From JAAZCI01 sp046462535 (GTDB taxonomy: Bacteria > Pseudomonadota > Gammaproteobacteria > Cardiobacteriales > Wohlfahrtiimonadaceae): 64,000 nucleotides of DNA. Position 1 is the stretch's first letter; the number at the start of each line of letters is the position of its first letter. Both the position numbers and the translations under genes were made by a program. The stretch is taken from positions 124,001 to 188,000 of the forward strand of contig JBKGVF010000020.1 of assembly GCA_046462535.1 (NCBI GenBank). Direction: 5' to 3'. Of the stretch, positions 1 through 8,352 are shown one piece after another. The notes under the pieces are model-generated. The model was given only the letters and a program-made list of their open reading frames with translations, was not told where the DNA came from and searched no databases.

Positions 1-28
1 AATATAAGTAACCTACAGAGGTAATCTC

Positions 29-943
29 ATGATTATTGATCGACTCAATTGGAGTTTGCTCTATACTTACCTGATTATTGTTGAGGAGGGTGGGATCAGT
101 GCCGCATCATTACGACTAAATCTTACTCAATCTGCCATCAGCCAAAGCTTAAAAAGATTAGAGGAGCAACTTGGTATTCGACTCATTGAGCGCAATAATC
201 AAGCCTTTTATCTTACAAAGAGTGGGAAAAATCTCTATCACACAGTCAAGCGGATATATAATGAGTTACTTCAGTATGAATTAACCTTAAAACAGGAGTC
301 GCCTCACTACTCAGGATCGCTCAATTTAATGATTGTCAATGGAATTCGATCTAAATCGTTTGATCAGGATCTTGCTCTATTTCGTCAAACCTATCCCAAC
401 GTTCAACTCAATCTAAAAGCACTCCCTAATGTGGAAATTATGCGCTACTTGAGTAGTCCACAACCCCTAATTGCTATTGGCATCTTTACTCATAAAATGC
501 CTCAACTCCAAGATATCTACTACCTGCCACAGCGATACTCCCTCTATTGTGGTCCGGCACACCCTCTCTTTAAGGCGAGAAATATTGATGTTCAAAGCGT
601 ATTGGAAGAAGACTTTGTTATCTATGACAGCGAACAGCTTGGAGATGCTCTCTCACCTATTGCTCTCTTCCGTCACTCAGGAGCCTTCTCAGGTAATATT
701 GTCGCCACAACTAACAATCTTGTAGAGTTGATGCGGCTTATTGAGCTTGGCTATGGTATTGGAGCACTTCCAGATAATGCGACGATCTCTAAAGTAAAAA
801 ATGGGCAACTGCGGAAACTACCCCCACTTGATGGTGTAGCAGATATCCCCCTTCACCTCTTTTGGAATCACAAAAGAGAGCTGAAACCTATCGAGAAAGC
901 CTTTATCCAACTCCTGACACAAAAGGAGAGTGCCGCACCATGA
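29..943 (+). CDS. LysR-family transcriptional regulator
   Basis: A 304-residue LysR-type regulator. The N-terminal winged helix-turn-helix (about residues 8-65) shows the family pattern SAASLRLNLTQSAISQSLKRLEEQLG, given here only to identify the helix. The rest is the periplasmic-binding-protein-like effector domain expected for about 300 residues. The start has GAGG 8-10 bases upstream. The last codon overlaps the start of the GIY-YIG gene (ATGA), so the two are translationally coupled. The target is not evident. LysR regulators often act on a divergent neighbour, but the window begins only 28 bases upstream, so that neighbour cannot be seen. Confidence 0.9.
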   Translation: MIIDRLNWSLLYTYLIIVEEGGISAASLRLNLTQSAISQSLKRLEEQLGIRLIERNNQAFYLTKSGKNLYHTVKRIYNELLQYELTLKQESPHYSGSLNLMIVNGIRSKSFDQDLALFRQTYPNVQLNLKALPNVEIMRYLSSPQPLIAIGIFTHKMPQLQDIYYLPQRYSLYCGPAHPLFKARNIDVQSVLEEDFVIYDSEQLGDALSPIALFRHSGAFSGNIVATTNNLVELMRLIELGYGIGALPDNATISKVKNGQLRKLPPLDGVADIPLHLFWNHKRELKPIEKAFIQLLTQKESAAP

Positions 944-1197
944 GTACTCCACAATTTTATACCTATATCCTACTTTGCCAGGACAGCACTCTCTACACTG
1001 GTTACACCAAAAACTTAGAGCATCGTCTACAGATGCATAATAGTGGCAAAGGAGCAAAATATACACGAGGGCGTCGCCCCGTTACCCTTCTCTATTACGA
1101 AACGCACAAAACTCAACGAGAGGCCTTGCGAAGAGAGTATGCTATCAAACAACTTTCGCGCAAAAAAAAGTGGGAACTTATCAATAAAAAAGCCTAG
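940..1197 (+). CDS. GIY-YIG domain protein, UPF0213/YhbQ-like
   Basis: A small 85-residue protein consisting of a single GIY-YIG nuclease domain. TYILLC near residue 8 and YTGYT near residue 19 form the GIY-YIG signature, followed by a conserved RL...HN segment and a basic C-terminus. I chose the ATG at 940 because an AAAGGAGAG ribosome site lies nine bases upstream. An earlier in-frame start at 862 would lie inside the LysR gene. Stand-alone members (YhbQ type) are linked to DNA repair or structure-specific cleavage, but substrates are poorly defined. The gene overlaps the LysR stop codon by four bases. Its own stop codon lies inside the hairpin that terminates the convergent amidohydrolase gene. 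Confidence 0.85.
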   Translation: MSTPQFYTYILLCQDSTLYTGYTKNLEHRLQMHNSGKGAKYTRGRRPVTLLYYETHKTQREALRREYAIKQLSRKKKWELINKKA

Positions 1198-1216
1198 ATT
1201 ATAAAAAATCTAGGCT
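1186..1216 (-). terminator. Intrinsic terminator of the amidohydrolase gene
   Basis: Ten-base inverted repeat AGCCTAGATT / AATCTAGGCT (1191-1200 and 1207-1216) with a six-base loop. On the minus strand it is followed by a run of six U. The stop codon of the convergent GIY-YIG gene (1195-1197) is embedded in the stem. The plus direction lacks a U run, so the hairpin mainly serves the minus-strand gene. Confidence 0.8.
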
Positions 1217-1256
1217 CAGTAAATAGATAAGATTAATTAAAAAGACTCTTCCAGAA

Positions 1257-2291
1257 CTAAACCCAAGAGTAAGGCTCTAAGCCGAGTACCATTCGTCCAT
1301 TGCGTGTCGCAATATTAATTGCCTCATCAAGATCAGTATAACGACAACCAGTAATGAGTAGTTTCAACTCCTCCCACATATCACCATCACTAAAAGGGAG
1401 CATATAGTCCGAAATATTGTCGGTACCAACCGCAACCGGTATACCCGCTTTTGCCAGCTCATCTGCAGGTGTAATCGCATTTCGAGTTGGGCCATGATCT
1501 TCACGCCTTGGGCTATCGATCCACGCAAAGGGGCATGCAATGACCATCAACTGCGCATCAAGCATCTTCTGATACAACATCTGACGATACTCCTCATTAT
1601 GAGCAGTAATTGAAATACTATGGATAGCAGCTACCTGTCCCTCCATTCCATGCTCAATGGTTTTATCGGCCAGAAGCTCTGTCTCCTTCTCTTCACTTGA
1701 GTTAAATTGATCCACGTGAACATGAACCATTTTGCCCTGTTTTTTCCCTGTCTCCATTAAAACATCAAGGTGCTTTGCATCCATTCCTTCACCATGATCT
1801 CTTAAATCGCGGCGGGGCAAGCCTCCGATAATATCAACCTTCTCAGCCCCCTTTTCAAACCAGTAGCGAGCCTCCTTATCAATTACCCCCTTTAAGGTCT
1901 GATTAACTAGCTTAATTGTGATCTCATCTTTATATGCCTCTCGCACCTTCAAAGCGGCATCAATTGCACGTTCTTCACAAATTGGATCAACATCAATAAA
2001 GCTTCCTACTGCCGTAACACCCTGCTCAATCATTCGCTCAATTGCCATACTAAAATGGCGGTAGTAATCATCTTCCGTCATTCGACTCTTAACACGATCG
2101 AGGGTATCCCATTTCTCAATAAGGGTCTGATTTTGATAGACTTCAAACCCCTCATAATCGATAGTAAATGCCCGATCACCATGCATATGCGCATTAACCC
2201 AGCCCCCCCGCTCTTTGATACTTCTTAAAAGATAAGCCTTAAGACTCTTATCACGCTGATACTCTCGATGTGCTTGAGCAATATTTTTCAT
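1257..2291 (-). CDS. Amidohydrolase, cytosine-deaminase-like
   Basis: A 344-residue metal-dependent hydrolase of the amidohydrolase superfamily. Visible metal-ligand motifs are NAHMHGD near the N-terminus, HVHVDQF in the middle, an AIHSIS histidine motif, and VGTDNISD near the C-terminus carrying the catalytic aspartate. The overall shape is closest to cytosine deaminase (CodA) and ring-deaminase relatives, but the true substrate cannot be read from sequence. I prefer the ATG at 2291, which has GGGAG about six bases upstream. The ATG ten codons earlier (2321) has no ribosome site. The gene stands alone, about 55 bases downstream of a promoter, short ORF and terminator module that may control it by attenuation. 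Confidence 0.75.
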   Translation of the reverse strand: MKNIAQAHREYQRDKSLKAYLLRSIKERGGWVNAHMHGDRAFTIDYEGFEVYQNQTLIEKWDTLDRVKSRMTEDDYYRHFSMAIERMIEQGVTAVGSFIDVDPICEERAIDAALKVREAYKDEITIKLVNQTLKGVIDKEARYWFEKGAEKVDIIGGLPRRDLRDHGEGMDAKHLDVLMETGKKQGKMVHVHVDQFNSSEEKETELLADKTIEHGMEGQVAAIHSISITAHNEEYRQMLYQKMLDAQLMVIACPFAWIDSPRREDHGPTRNAITPADELAKAGIPVAVGTDNISDYMLPFSDGDMWEELKLLITGCRYTDLDEAINIATRNGRMVLGLEPYSWV

Positions 2292-2346
2292 CTTCTCTCC
2301 CTCTATTTCACTTATAATCATCTGATGAATGACCCACTATTTAAGC

Positions 2347-2377
2347 AAAAAAAAACCTCCCATAACCTGGAGGTTTT
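2347..2377 (-). terminator. Terminator or attenuator hairpin ahead of the amidohydrolase
   Basis: On the minus strand, AAAACCTCC and GGAGGTTTT (2369-2377 and 2352-2360) form a nine-base stem with an eight-base loop, followed by five more U. It lies about 55 bases upstream of the amidohydrolase start and directly after a short ORF. It therefore either ends a small independent RNA or attenuates the downstream gene. Confidence 0.8.
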
Positions 2378-2453
2378 ATCTACTAACTAAATGGGTGAAG
2401 AGAGAGTCTATCCACTCTTGCGACAAAAAAAAATCAATATCTGATTTCATCAT
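2376..2453 (-). CDS. Possible 25-codon leader peptide
   Basis: A short ORF in the transcribed leader upstream of the amidohydrolase, starting with two adjacent ATG codons five bases or fewer after GAAGGA. The translation is aromatic-rich (two Phe together near residue 8, one Trp at 14, another Phe at 18). The TAA stop falls in the 5' arm of the terminator stem. This position is typical of attenuator peptides, but the codon content does not show a strong run for one amino acid. It could be a chance ORF. Confidence 0.3.
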   Translation of the reverse strand: MMKSDIDFFLSQEWIDSLFTHLVSR

Positions 2454-2491
2454 TCCTTCACCCACACTTAAATTACTCACAAACGAATCGA

Positions 2492-2519
2492 ATTATACGC
2501 ACAAATAAAAAAAGAGCAA
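2492..2519 (-). promoter_or_regulatory. Sigma-70 promoter for the amidohydrolase leader
   Basis: On the minus strand a perfect -10 TATAAT (2492-2497) lies 16 bases from TTGCTC (2514-2519). The -35 overlaps the 3' arm of the nadK terminator. Predicted initiation is near 2484, giving a leader of roughly 190 bases before the amidohydrolase ATG, or about 138 bases if transcription ends at the hairpin. Confidence 0.7.
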
Positions 2520-2551
2520 GCATCTTCCGGTTCGGTGAACGAAAATAGCTC
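2507..2551 (-). terminator. nadK terminator
   Basis: A long imperfect hairpin begins at the nadK stop codon. On the minus strand GAGC pairs with GCUC, then AUUUUC with GAAGAU, then an inner GUUC-ACC-GAAC helix, followed by seven U. Confidence 0.7.
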
Positions 2552-3429
2552 TATCCTCGCTCTATCGGTGGTTGTCCCCAACTGAGTTTCTCTTTTAAGA
2601 TATTAAAGAAACTATATTCTAATGGATGAATCATGGTGAGATCGGTCTTACAACTCTCAATCGTTAACGCATCTCCTAAATTAAACTCAAATAACTCCTG
2701 CCCATCACAGGTGACATTTACAGGATAACGCATCTCTCGATTTAAACGCACCGTAATATTGCTATTTGCAGGTAATACAATCGGTCGATGACTGAAAGTA
2801 TGTGGACAGATAGGCGCAATAACGATTGCAGGGAGTGTTGGATATATTAAAGGGCCCCCGGTCGAGAGAGCGTATGCCGTCGAACCTGTTGGTGTCGAAA
2901 AGATTAATCCATCAGCACGATATGTAGTGACATATTGATTATCCACAAAAAGATCTAACTCTATTAAACGGGAGAGATCTGTTTTATGGATAACAACATC
3001 ATTTAAAGCCAGAGAGCAACGCTCCTTCTGCTCACCGATATACGCTTTTAATAGAAAACGGTTCTCTCGCGTGTAGAGTCCGTTGAGGATATCCTCTAAA
3101 TTCTCCTCAATTGCCTCAACATCTAAATCTACTAAAAACCCTATACGACCAAGATTAACTCCCAAAATCGGAATTTGTAGACGTAACACCTTCCGCGCAA
3201 TGCCCAAAAATGTGCCATCACCACCAAATATAATGAAAAGATCACAATCACCTAACTGAGCAAGAATCTCATTAGGGTAAGCACGCTTCTCCCGATATTG
3301 AAGATTATTCACTTCGATGGTTCGGCAACCATTAGCAATTAATATACGCTTTGTATACTCAACAATCTCTTGTACTGGTTGAGAGTCCGCGTCACTTAAG
3401 ATCAGTCCAACTTTTTGAAAGTGTTTCAT
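2551..3429 (-). CDS. nadK: NAD kinase
   Basis: A 292-residue ATP-NAD kinase, which phosphorylates NAD to NADP in the cytosol. The diagnostic GGDGT motif is at residues 69-73. The glycine-rich STPTGSTAYALSTGGP region starts near residue 179, and an LND motif is near 142. Length matches the E. coli enzyme (292). It is monocistronic, with its own terminator. The upstream intergenic region is shared with the divergent nhaD. No strong ribosome site precedes the ATG. I see nothing abnormal in the protein. Confidence 0.95.
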   Translation of the reverse strand: MKHFQKVGLILSDADSQPVQEIVEYTKRILIANGCRTIEVNNLQYREKRAYPNEILAQLGDCDLFIIFGGDGTFLGIARKVLRLQIPILGVNLGRIGFLVDLDVEAIEENLEDILNGLYTRENRFLLKAYIGEQKERCSLALNDVVIHKTDLSRLIELDLFVDNQYVTTYRADGLIFSTPTGSTAYALSTGGPLIYPTLPAIVIAPICPHTFSHRPIVLPANSNITVRLNREMRYPVNVTCDGQELFEFNLGDALTIESCKTDLTMIHPLEYSFFNILKEKLSWGQPPIERG

Positions 3430-3472
3430 CGATTATGGTATTCTATGCTGATTGATAATAATTGGCTAGGAT

Positions 3473-3502
3473 AGCACTTTTAATGGAATTAACAAAAGTG
3501 CT
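3473..3502. repeat. Nine-base inverted repeat between nadK and nhaD
   Basis: AGCACTTTT (3473-3481) and AAAAGTGCT (3494-3502) are perfect inverted copies separated by 12 bases. The site sits about 45 bases upstream of nadK and 270 upstream of nhaD. It could be an operator for either gene or the first hairpin of the nhaD leader. The loop is not U-flanked, so it does not look like a terminator. Confidence 0.5.
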
Positions 3503-3507
3503 GTATC

Positions 3508-3712
3508 GAAAGGAGGGCAAGTGAAGACCTCTCCCTTTTAGGAGAAAGATTCTTAAACCTCTCCGCTAGGAGGAGTATCTTAGCAGAGTAACAATTATTA
3601 TTAGATATACGTCTATAAGGCGTCTTGGATCTTAAAAGAGCAGTCAGTACTATACCTTGCTCAGTAATCCTATCACTTGGCAGTGAGATCACCTACGGTA
3701 TAGAGCTAAAAC
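3508..3712 (+). promoter_or_regulatory. Structured 5' leader of nhaD, candidate cis-regulatory RNA
   Basis: About 200 bases without a credible ORF contain several consecutive hairpins in the direction of nhaD. The first is AAAG-GAGG closed by CCTC-TCC-CTTT. The second is GGAGA closed by TCTCC. A third pairs TCTCC with GGAGG around GCTA, overlapping the second. The last is CTATACC closed by GGTATAG, enclosing TCACT-TGGC-AGTGA. The overlapping second and third helices cannot both form, which is what a switch would need. I cannot assign it to a known riboswitch class from memory. Ion or pH sensing is only a guess from the downstream gene. Confidence 0.4.
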
Positions 3713-3769
3713 TTAAAAAATATCGACACTAATCAATCTAAACAACTTAAATAATAATCTGGAGATATG

Positions 3770-5197
3770 ATGCGTAAGACATTCTTAACCCTGCTGACTC
3801 TACTCCTTCTCCCTCTCGGGGCAGGAGCTGAGAACCTAGCAGAATTCAGTGGCGAGAATCTCTCCCCACTATGGAGCATCCCCTTTATCGGGGTGATATT
3901 ATCAATAGCGATCTTTCCACTCTTTGCCCCTAAGGTGTGGGATCGCCACTTTGGTAAAATTACCGCATTATGGACTCTCTCCTTCTTTATTCCCCTAATC
4001 CTTTTATACGGATTAGGGACAGGCTTAGAGATACTCTCAAGCGCTATGATTGAGGAGTATATCCCCTTTATTCTTCTTCTATTGGTGCTCTTTGCTGCCT
4101 CCGGAGGAATCCATATTTCGGGAAATCTAATCGCTAGCCCTAAATTCAACTTAGGTATTTTAGCGATTGGAACTGCACTCGCATCATTGATGGGAACTAC
4201 CGGTGCCGCGATGCTCCTAATTCGCCCTATTTTACAAGCGAATAAGAATCGTAAATATCGAGTTCACATCCCAATCTTCTTTATCTTCCTTGTGGCTAAT
4301 ATCGGTGGTGGATTGACCCCATTAGGGGATCCCCCACTCTTTTTAGGCTTCCTCAATGGGGTGGATTTCTTCTGGACTCTAAAACATATGTTTCTCCCTG
4401 TTCTCCTCTTCTCAGGAATCCTACTGACCCTATTTTTCATATTAGATAGTTACCTCTTTAGAAAAGAGGGGATCGCTAAAAGTGAAGAGAAGCCAACCTT
4501 TGTTATGGTGGGTAAGCTCAACTTTTTGATAATTTTGGGGGTCTTATTGGGTATTATCATCTCAGGAGTATGGCGACCAGGAATTAGTATCTCTATCTTT
4601 GGTACTGAACTCCACCTTGAGAATGCTCTACGAGATCTCTTCTTTATCTTTTTAACCTTTCTCTCTTTAAAGATAACCTCAGATAAAATTAGAAAGGATA
4701 ACAACTTCAATTGGTTACCGATCTTAGAGGTGGCTAAGCTCTTCTCAGGTATTTTCTTAACGATTGTCCCTGTGATTGCTATTTTAGAGGCGGGTGAGCA
4801 GGGGGCCTTTAGTGCTGTTGTCGATATTACTCATGACGCCGATGGTAACCCTATCAATGTCATCTACTTCTGGGTTACAACTGTACTCTCAGCCTTCTTA
4901 GACAATGCGCCTACCTACTTAGTCTTCTTTAAGATGGCTGGTGCTCAAGGATTAGAACATGGGATGTCAGCGGCACCCTACCTAATGGAGAAGATTCCAG
5001 CTACCCTTCTAGCAATCTCAATGGGTACGGTCTTTACAGGCCCATTAACCTATATTGGTAATGCACCAAACTTTATGATTAAAGCGTTAGCTGAACAAGA
5101 TGGGATTAAGATGCCCTCCTTCTTCGGCTATATGTTCATAGCATTTGGTGTTCTAACACCAATCTACCTCCTCTCTAACTGGATCTTCTTAATGTAG
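3770..5197 (+). CDS. nhaD: Na+/H+ antiporter NhaD
   Basis: A 475-residue polytopic inner-membrane antiporter of the NhaD (ion transporter superfamily) type, exchanging Na+ or Li+ for protons. A cleavable or first hydrophobic segment (TFLTLLTLLLLPLGAGA) is followed by about twelve further membrane segments. Family motifs include a GGLTPLGDPPLFLGF stretch near residue 185 and FLDNAPTYLVFF near residue 383, resembling arsenical-pump/NhaD helices. Two ATGs are adjacent. The second (3770) is five bases from GGAG, while the first (3767) is only two, so I prefer the second. A palindromic terminator follows. The long structured leader suggests post-transcriptional control. Confidence 0.92.
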   Translation: MRKTFLTLLTLLLLPLGAGAENLAEFSGENLSPLWSIPFIGVILSIAIFPLFAPKVWDRHFGKITALWTLSFFIPLILLYGLGTGLEILSSAMIEEYIPFILLLLVLFAASGGIHISGNLIASPKFNLGILAIGTALASLMGTTGAAMLLIRPILQANKNRKYRVHIPIFFIFLVANIGGGLTPLGDPPLFLGFLNGVDFFWTLKHMFLPVLLFSGILLTLFFILDSYLFRKEGIAKSEEKPTFVMVGKLNFLIILGVLLGIIISGVWRPGISISIFGTELHLENALRDLFFIFLTFLSLKITSDKIRKDNNFNWLPILEVAKLFSGIFLTIVPVIAILEAGEQGAFSAVVDITHDADGNPINVIYFWVTTVLSAFLDNAPTYLVFFKMAGAQGLEHGMSAAPYLMEKIPATLLAISMGTVFTGPLTYIGNAPNFMIKALAEQDGIKMPSFFGYMFIAFGVLTPIYLLSNWIFLM

Positions 5198-5224
5198 TAG
5201 AGAGAAGGGATATTGATAATTCGG

Positions 5225-5253
5225 GCGCTAGAGAGATCTCTAGCGCTCCTTTT
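5225..5253 (+). terminator. nhaD terminator
   Basis: GCGCTAGAGA and TCTCTAGCGC (5225-5234 and 5237-5246) form a ten-base perfect stem with almost no loop, then TCCTTTT. It separates nhaD from lysC. The lysC leader after it is only about 65 bases, too short for a lysine riboswitch. Confidence 0.75.
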
Positions 5254-5317
5254 CACAAACCATAGGGTAGTTAATGATACACTGCTACCGATCTGTCATC
5301 GTAACAAAGGTCTCGAT

Positions 5318-6538
5318 ATGTCACTGTTAGTTCAAAAATATGGTGGTAGCTCCGTTGCGAATATTGAGCGTATTCAAAATGTCGCTAAAAAGATAAAAGC
5401 TTGTCGTAAAGAAGGACACGATCTGGTCGTTGTTCTCTCAGCTATGTCTGGCACCACAGATAAACTTATTGATCTAGCCCACTCACTGAGCAGCACCCCC
5501 CTTGAGCGTGAACTTGATGCGCTAGTCTCTACGGGTGAGCAGGTGAGTATCTCTCTTCTCTCAATCGCATTAGCAGAGCTTGGCATTAAGGCTAAATCTT
5601 ATACTGGAAATCAAGCAAAGATCATCACCGACCACTTTCACACCAAAGCGCGAATTAAACATATTGATCCCTGTAGTATACAAGCGGATCTTGACGCTGG
5701 ATATGTTGTCGTAGTCGCAGGATTTCAGGGAGTTACTGAAGAGGGAGCGGTAACAACATTAGGGCGTGGAGGCTCAGATACCACAGCCGTAGCATTAGCT
5801 GCAACATTAAAAGCAAAAGAGTGTCAGATTTATACTGATGTTAATGGGGTCTACACCACTGACCCGCGAATCGAGCCTAAAGCAAGAAAACTCGATAAGC
5901 TCGCCTTTGAAGAGATGTTGGAACTCTCAAGTTTAGGATCAAAGGTGTTACAAATTCGCTCCGTTGAGTTAGCAGCAAAATATAATGTTCCTATTCGCGT
6001 ACTCTCCTCTATGGAAGAGGGAGATGGCACTTTAATTACAACAGAAGAGGAGATTGAGATGGAATCTGCCATTATCTCAGGAATTGCAACTGATAAAAAT
6101 GAGGCCCAAATCACCGTTTTAGGTGTGCCCGATCGCCCTGGAATCGCATTTGATATCTTAAGTCAAATTAGTAATGCCAACATTGAGGTGGATATGATTG
6201 TGCAAAATATCGCACAAGATGGCACAACAGACTTTACCTTCACTGTTAGCGAAAATGATTACAATAAGGCCTTTACGATTACTGAAGAGTCTGCGGCAAA
6301 AATGAATGCTCGTAAAGTGTTAGGTGATAAGGAGATTGCTAAAGTCTCTCTGGTGGGACTTGGAATGCGTTCACATGCAGGAGTTGCCAGCAAAATGTTC
6401 CAAATTCTTGCAGATAATGGTATCAATATTCGCATGATCTCAACATCAGAGATTAAGATCTCGGTGGTTATTGATATTAATCATCTTGAAAAGGCAGTTC
6501 GTACACTACATGAAGCCTTTAATCTTGATGGCGAGTAA
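5318..6538 (+). CDS. lysC: Aspartate kinase
   Basis: A 406-residue monofunctional aspartokinase, catalysing the first step from aspartate to lysine, methionine and threonine. The N-terminal VQKYGGSSV motif begins at residue 5, followed by GRGGSDTTA in the kinase core. The C-terminal third carries the two ACT domains that bind feedback inhibitors. I chose ATG 5318, seven bases after AAAGG. An in-frame start at 5213 would add 35 residues that overlap the nhaD terminator and match nothing in the family. The length and ACT arrangement resemble the Pseudomonas/Bacillus class rather than E. coli LysC (449). The next pathway enzyme, asd, is at 18.5 kb on the other strand. Confidence 0.93.
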   Translation: MSLLVQKYGGSSVANIERIQNVAKKIKACRKEGHDLVVVLSAMSGTTDKLIDLAHSLSSTPLERELDALVSTGEQVSISLLSIALAELGIKAKSYTGNQAKIITDHFHTKARIKHIDPCSIQADLDAGYVVVVAGFQGVTEEGAVTTLGRGGSDTTAVALAATLKAKECQIYTDVNGVYTTDPRIEPKARKLDKLAFEEMLELSSLGSKVLQIRSVELAAKYNVPIRVLSSMEEGDGTLITTEEEIEMESAIISGIATDKNEAQITVLGVPDRPGIAFDILSQISNANIEVDMIVQNIAQDGTTDFTFTVSENDYNKAFTITEESAAKMNARKVLGDKEIAKVSLVGLGMRSHAGVASKMFQILADNGINIRMISTSEIKISVVIDINHLEKAVRTLHEAFNLDGE

Positions 6539-6582
6539 TCTCTAGTTATAGAATCTCCGATAAAGCAGCTTTTGGTATCTTT

Positions 6583-8325
6583 ATGCGTAAACGGCCTCAA
6601 CGATTTCTACTCATCCCCCTACTCTCTTTAACCTCCCTTGCCTTAGGGGCAGATTTTATTATGCAGATTGAAGGGGTTGAGGATGAGGAGATGCGAAAAA
6701 ATGCCCATAATGCTGCTCTTATCTCTATTCACCATAAGAAGGAAGCCCCCGATAAGCTCCGTCTTGATTGGCTCCATCAGCGAGCAGTTGAAGAGATTGA
6801 GAACTCCTTTATCCCTTTTGGGTACTATAAAGCCCATGTAACTCCAAGCCTAACATTTATTGACGATACTTGGCATGCCACCTACAGCGTCACTCTAAAT
6901 GAGCCTAATCGAGTAAAGAAACTCAATCTAGGACTAATTGGAGGTGGGGCGGAGTATCGTCCTCTGAAGCGAGCAATACGTACTTCAAAACTAAAGGAGG
7001 GGGCAATCCTAGATCATGAGCTCTATGAGCTCACGAAAGCAGATCTGCTAGAGACGAGTCAGGAACGAGGTTATTTCGATGCTCAATTTACGCAGCATGA
7101 GATCTTAGTAGATCTTATTCAAAATAGCAGTGATATCAATCTGATTCTTGATACTGGTGAACGTTACCGTTTTGGTGATGTTAATTTTAACCAAGAATAC
7201 TTCGACGATAAATTACTCAATCGCCTTATTACATTTCATGATAATAGTTACTACTCAGATGATGATATCTCCGAGTTTCAATCTCAGCTCTCTGCATCTA
7301 ACTACTTCAATAATATAGTGATTACTCCACGTATCGATCCTGAGACGAAGAGTGTACCTCTTGATCTCTATCTCCAAAGGCGTGAGCAACGTACATTAAC
7401 AGGAGGAATTGGCTATAGTACCGATATTCGCTTTCGTGCTTTAGCTGGAATGAATTGGCATTATATTAATCGACGAGGACACAAACTTCTCACCGATTTA
7501 ATGTATGGACAACGAAAGCGGGATGGCATTATTCGCTATACCATTCCTGGTCATGATCCCGTAAAAGATAGTCACCACCTCTTTTTACGCTATGATTATG
7601 AAGATACTCGCGATAAAGATTATTCGACATTTGCCATCGGCGCTGCCGTAGAGAAGGAGCGACGCTTATGGTCTTTTGGCTACTCATTAGAGTATCAATA
7701 TGATCGTTTCCAAGATCTCAATGGGGTCAAACAGAAGAGTAAAGCACTAATGCCCTCTATCTACGCGGAATGGAAATCCCGTGATCGTGTACGATTCGGA
7801 CGCTCTGGCTTTAAATTATTTGCCAAATTACGGGGGGCTGATCGCTCATTAGGCTCCGATATTAGCTTTCTGCAAGCCCACCTTAAAGCACACTATATTA
7901 TGCCCCTTGGAAGCGATAATCGCTTCATTATCCGCGGTGAGCTCGGCCATACCTATATGCGAGAAGGTGATCTGAATCGACTTCCACCAAGTATTCGCTT
8001 CTATACTGGAGGTGACCATACGGTCCGAGGCTATAGCTACGATAGTATTGGAGAACATGATTATCGTGGTCGAGTTGCTGGGGGAAAACGGCTAGCAGTT
8101 ATTAGTGGCGAGTTTGAGCATCGGGTGAGCAAAGATTTTGCTGGCGCTCTCTTTGTTGATGCTGGTGACGCCTATAATGGAAATCGTCCTAGCTTTAAGG
8201 TGGGTGCAGGAGCAGGTATCCGCTGGTACTCCCCTATCGGAGCTGTTCGATTCGATATTGCCCATGGTTTCCATAAAAGTGGGGATACCGTACGTCTTCA
8301 CTTAACAATCGGGACCGATCTATAA
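6583..8325 (+). CDS. tamA: Outer-membrane translocation factor TamA
   Basis: A 580-residue BamA/TamA-family protein (E. coli TamA is 577). A signal peptide ends near residue 23 (LTSLALGA). It is followed by three POTRA domains, recognisable from GERYRFGDV and LNEPNRV segments, and a C-terminal 16-strand barrel. The barrel includes the lid motif RFYTGGDHTVRGYSYDSIG near residue 475 and ends in a strand with a terminal Leu. TamA works with TamB in outer-membrane protein and lipid transport. Here the next gene is tilS and no tamB follows, which departs from the usual tamAB operon. There is no strong ribosome site. lysC lies 44 bases upstream, and a shared transcript is plausible. Confidence 0.9.
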   Translation: MRKRPQRFLLIPLLSLTSLALGADFIMQIEGVEDEEMRKNAHNAALISIHHKKEAPDKLRLDWLHQRAVEEIENSFIPFGYYKAHVTPSLTFIDDTWHATYSVTLNEPNRVKKLNLGLIGGGAEYRPLKRAIRTSKLKEGAILDHELYELTKADLLETSQERGYFDAQFTQHEILVDLIQNSSDINLILDTGERYRFGDVNFNQEYFDDKLLNRLITFHDNSYYSDDDISEFQSQLSASNYFNNIVITPRIDPETKSVPLDLYLQRREQRTLTGGIGYSTDIRFRALAGMNWHYINRRGHKLLTDLMYGQRKRDGIIRYTIPGHDPVKDSHHLFLRYDYEDTRDKDYSTFAIGAAVEKERRLWSFGYSLEYQYDRFQDLNGVKQKSKALMPSIYAEWKSRDRVRFGRSGFKLFAKLRGADRSLGSDISFLQAHLKAHYIMPLGSDNRFIIRGELGHTYMREGDLNRLPPSIRFYTGGDHTVRGYSYDSIGEHDYRGRVAGGKRLAVISGEFEHRVSKDFAGALFVDAGDAYNGNRPSFKVGAGAGIRWYSPIGAVRFDIAHGFHKSGDTVRLHLTIGTDL

Positions 8326-8352
8326 CCTCTCTTTTGTATAAGTATAGATATA

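Noticed and set aside
3489..3692. A 67-codon minus-strand ORF in the nhaD leader
   Set aside because: No ribosome site or family features. The region is better explained as structured leader.
3508..3712. Assignment of the nhaD leader to the Mn2+ (yybP-ykoY) or a named Na+/Li+ riboswitch class
   Set aside because: I could not match a known conserved core, so only a structured leader is claimed.
5213..5317. A 35-residue N-terminal extension of LysC
   Set aside because: It overlaps the nhaD terminator, matches no aspartokinase, and a good ribosome site precedes the ATG at 5318.
5247..5317. Lysine riboswitch upstream of lysC
   Set aside because: Only about 70 bases separate the nhaD terminator from the start, too short for the L box.
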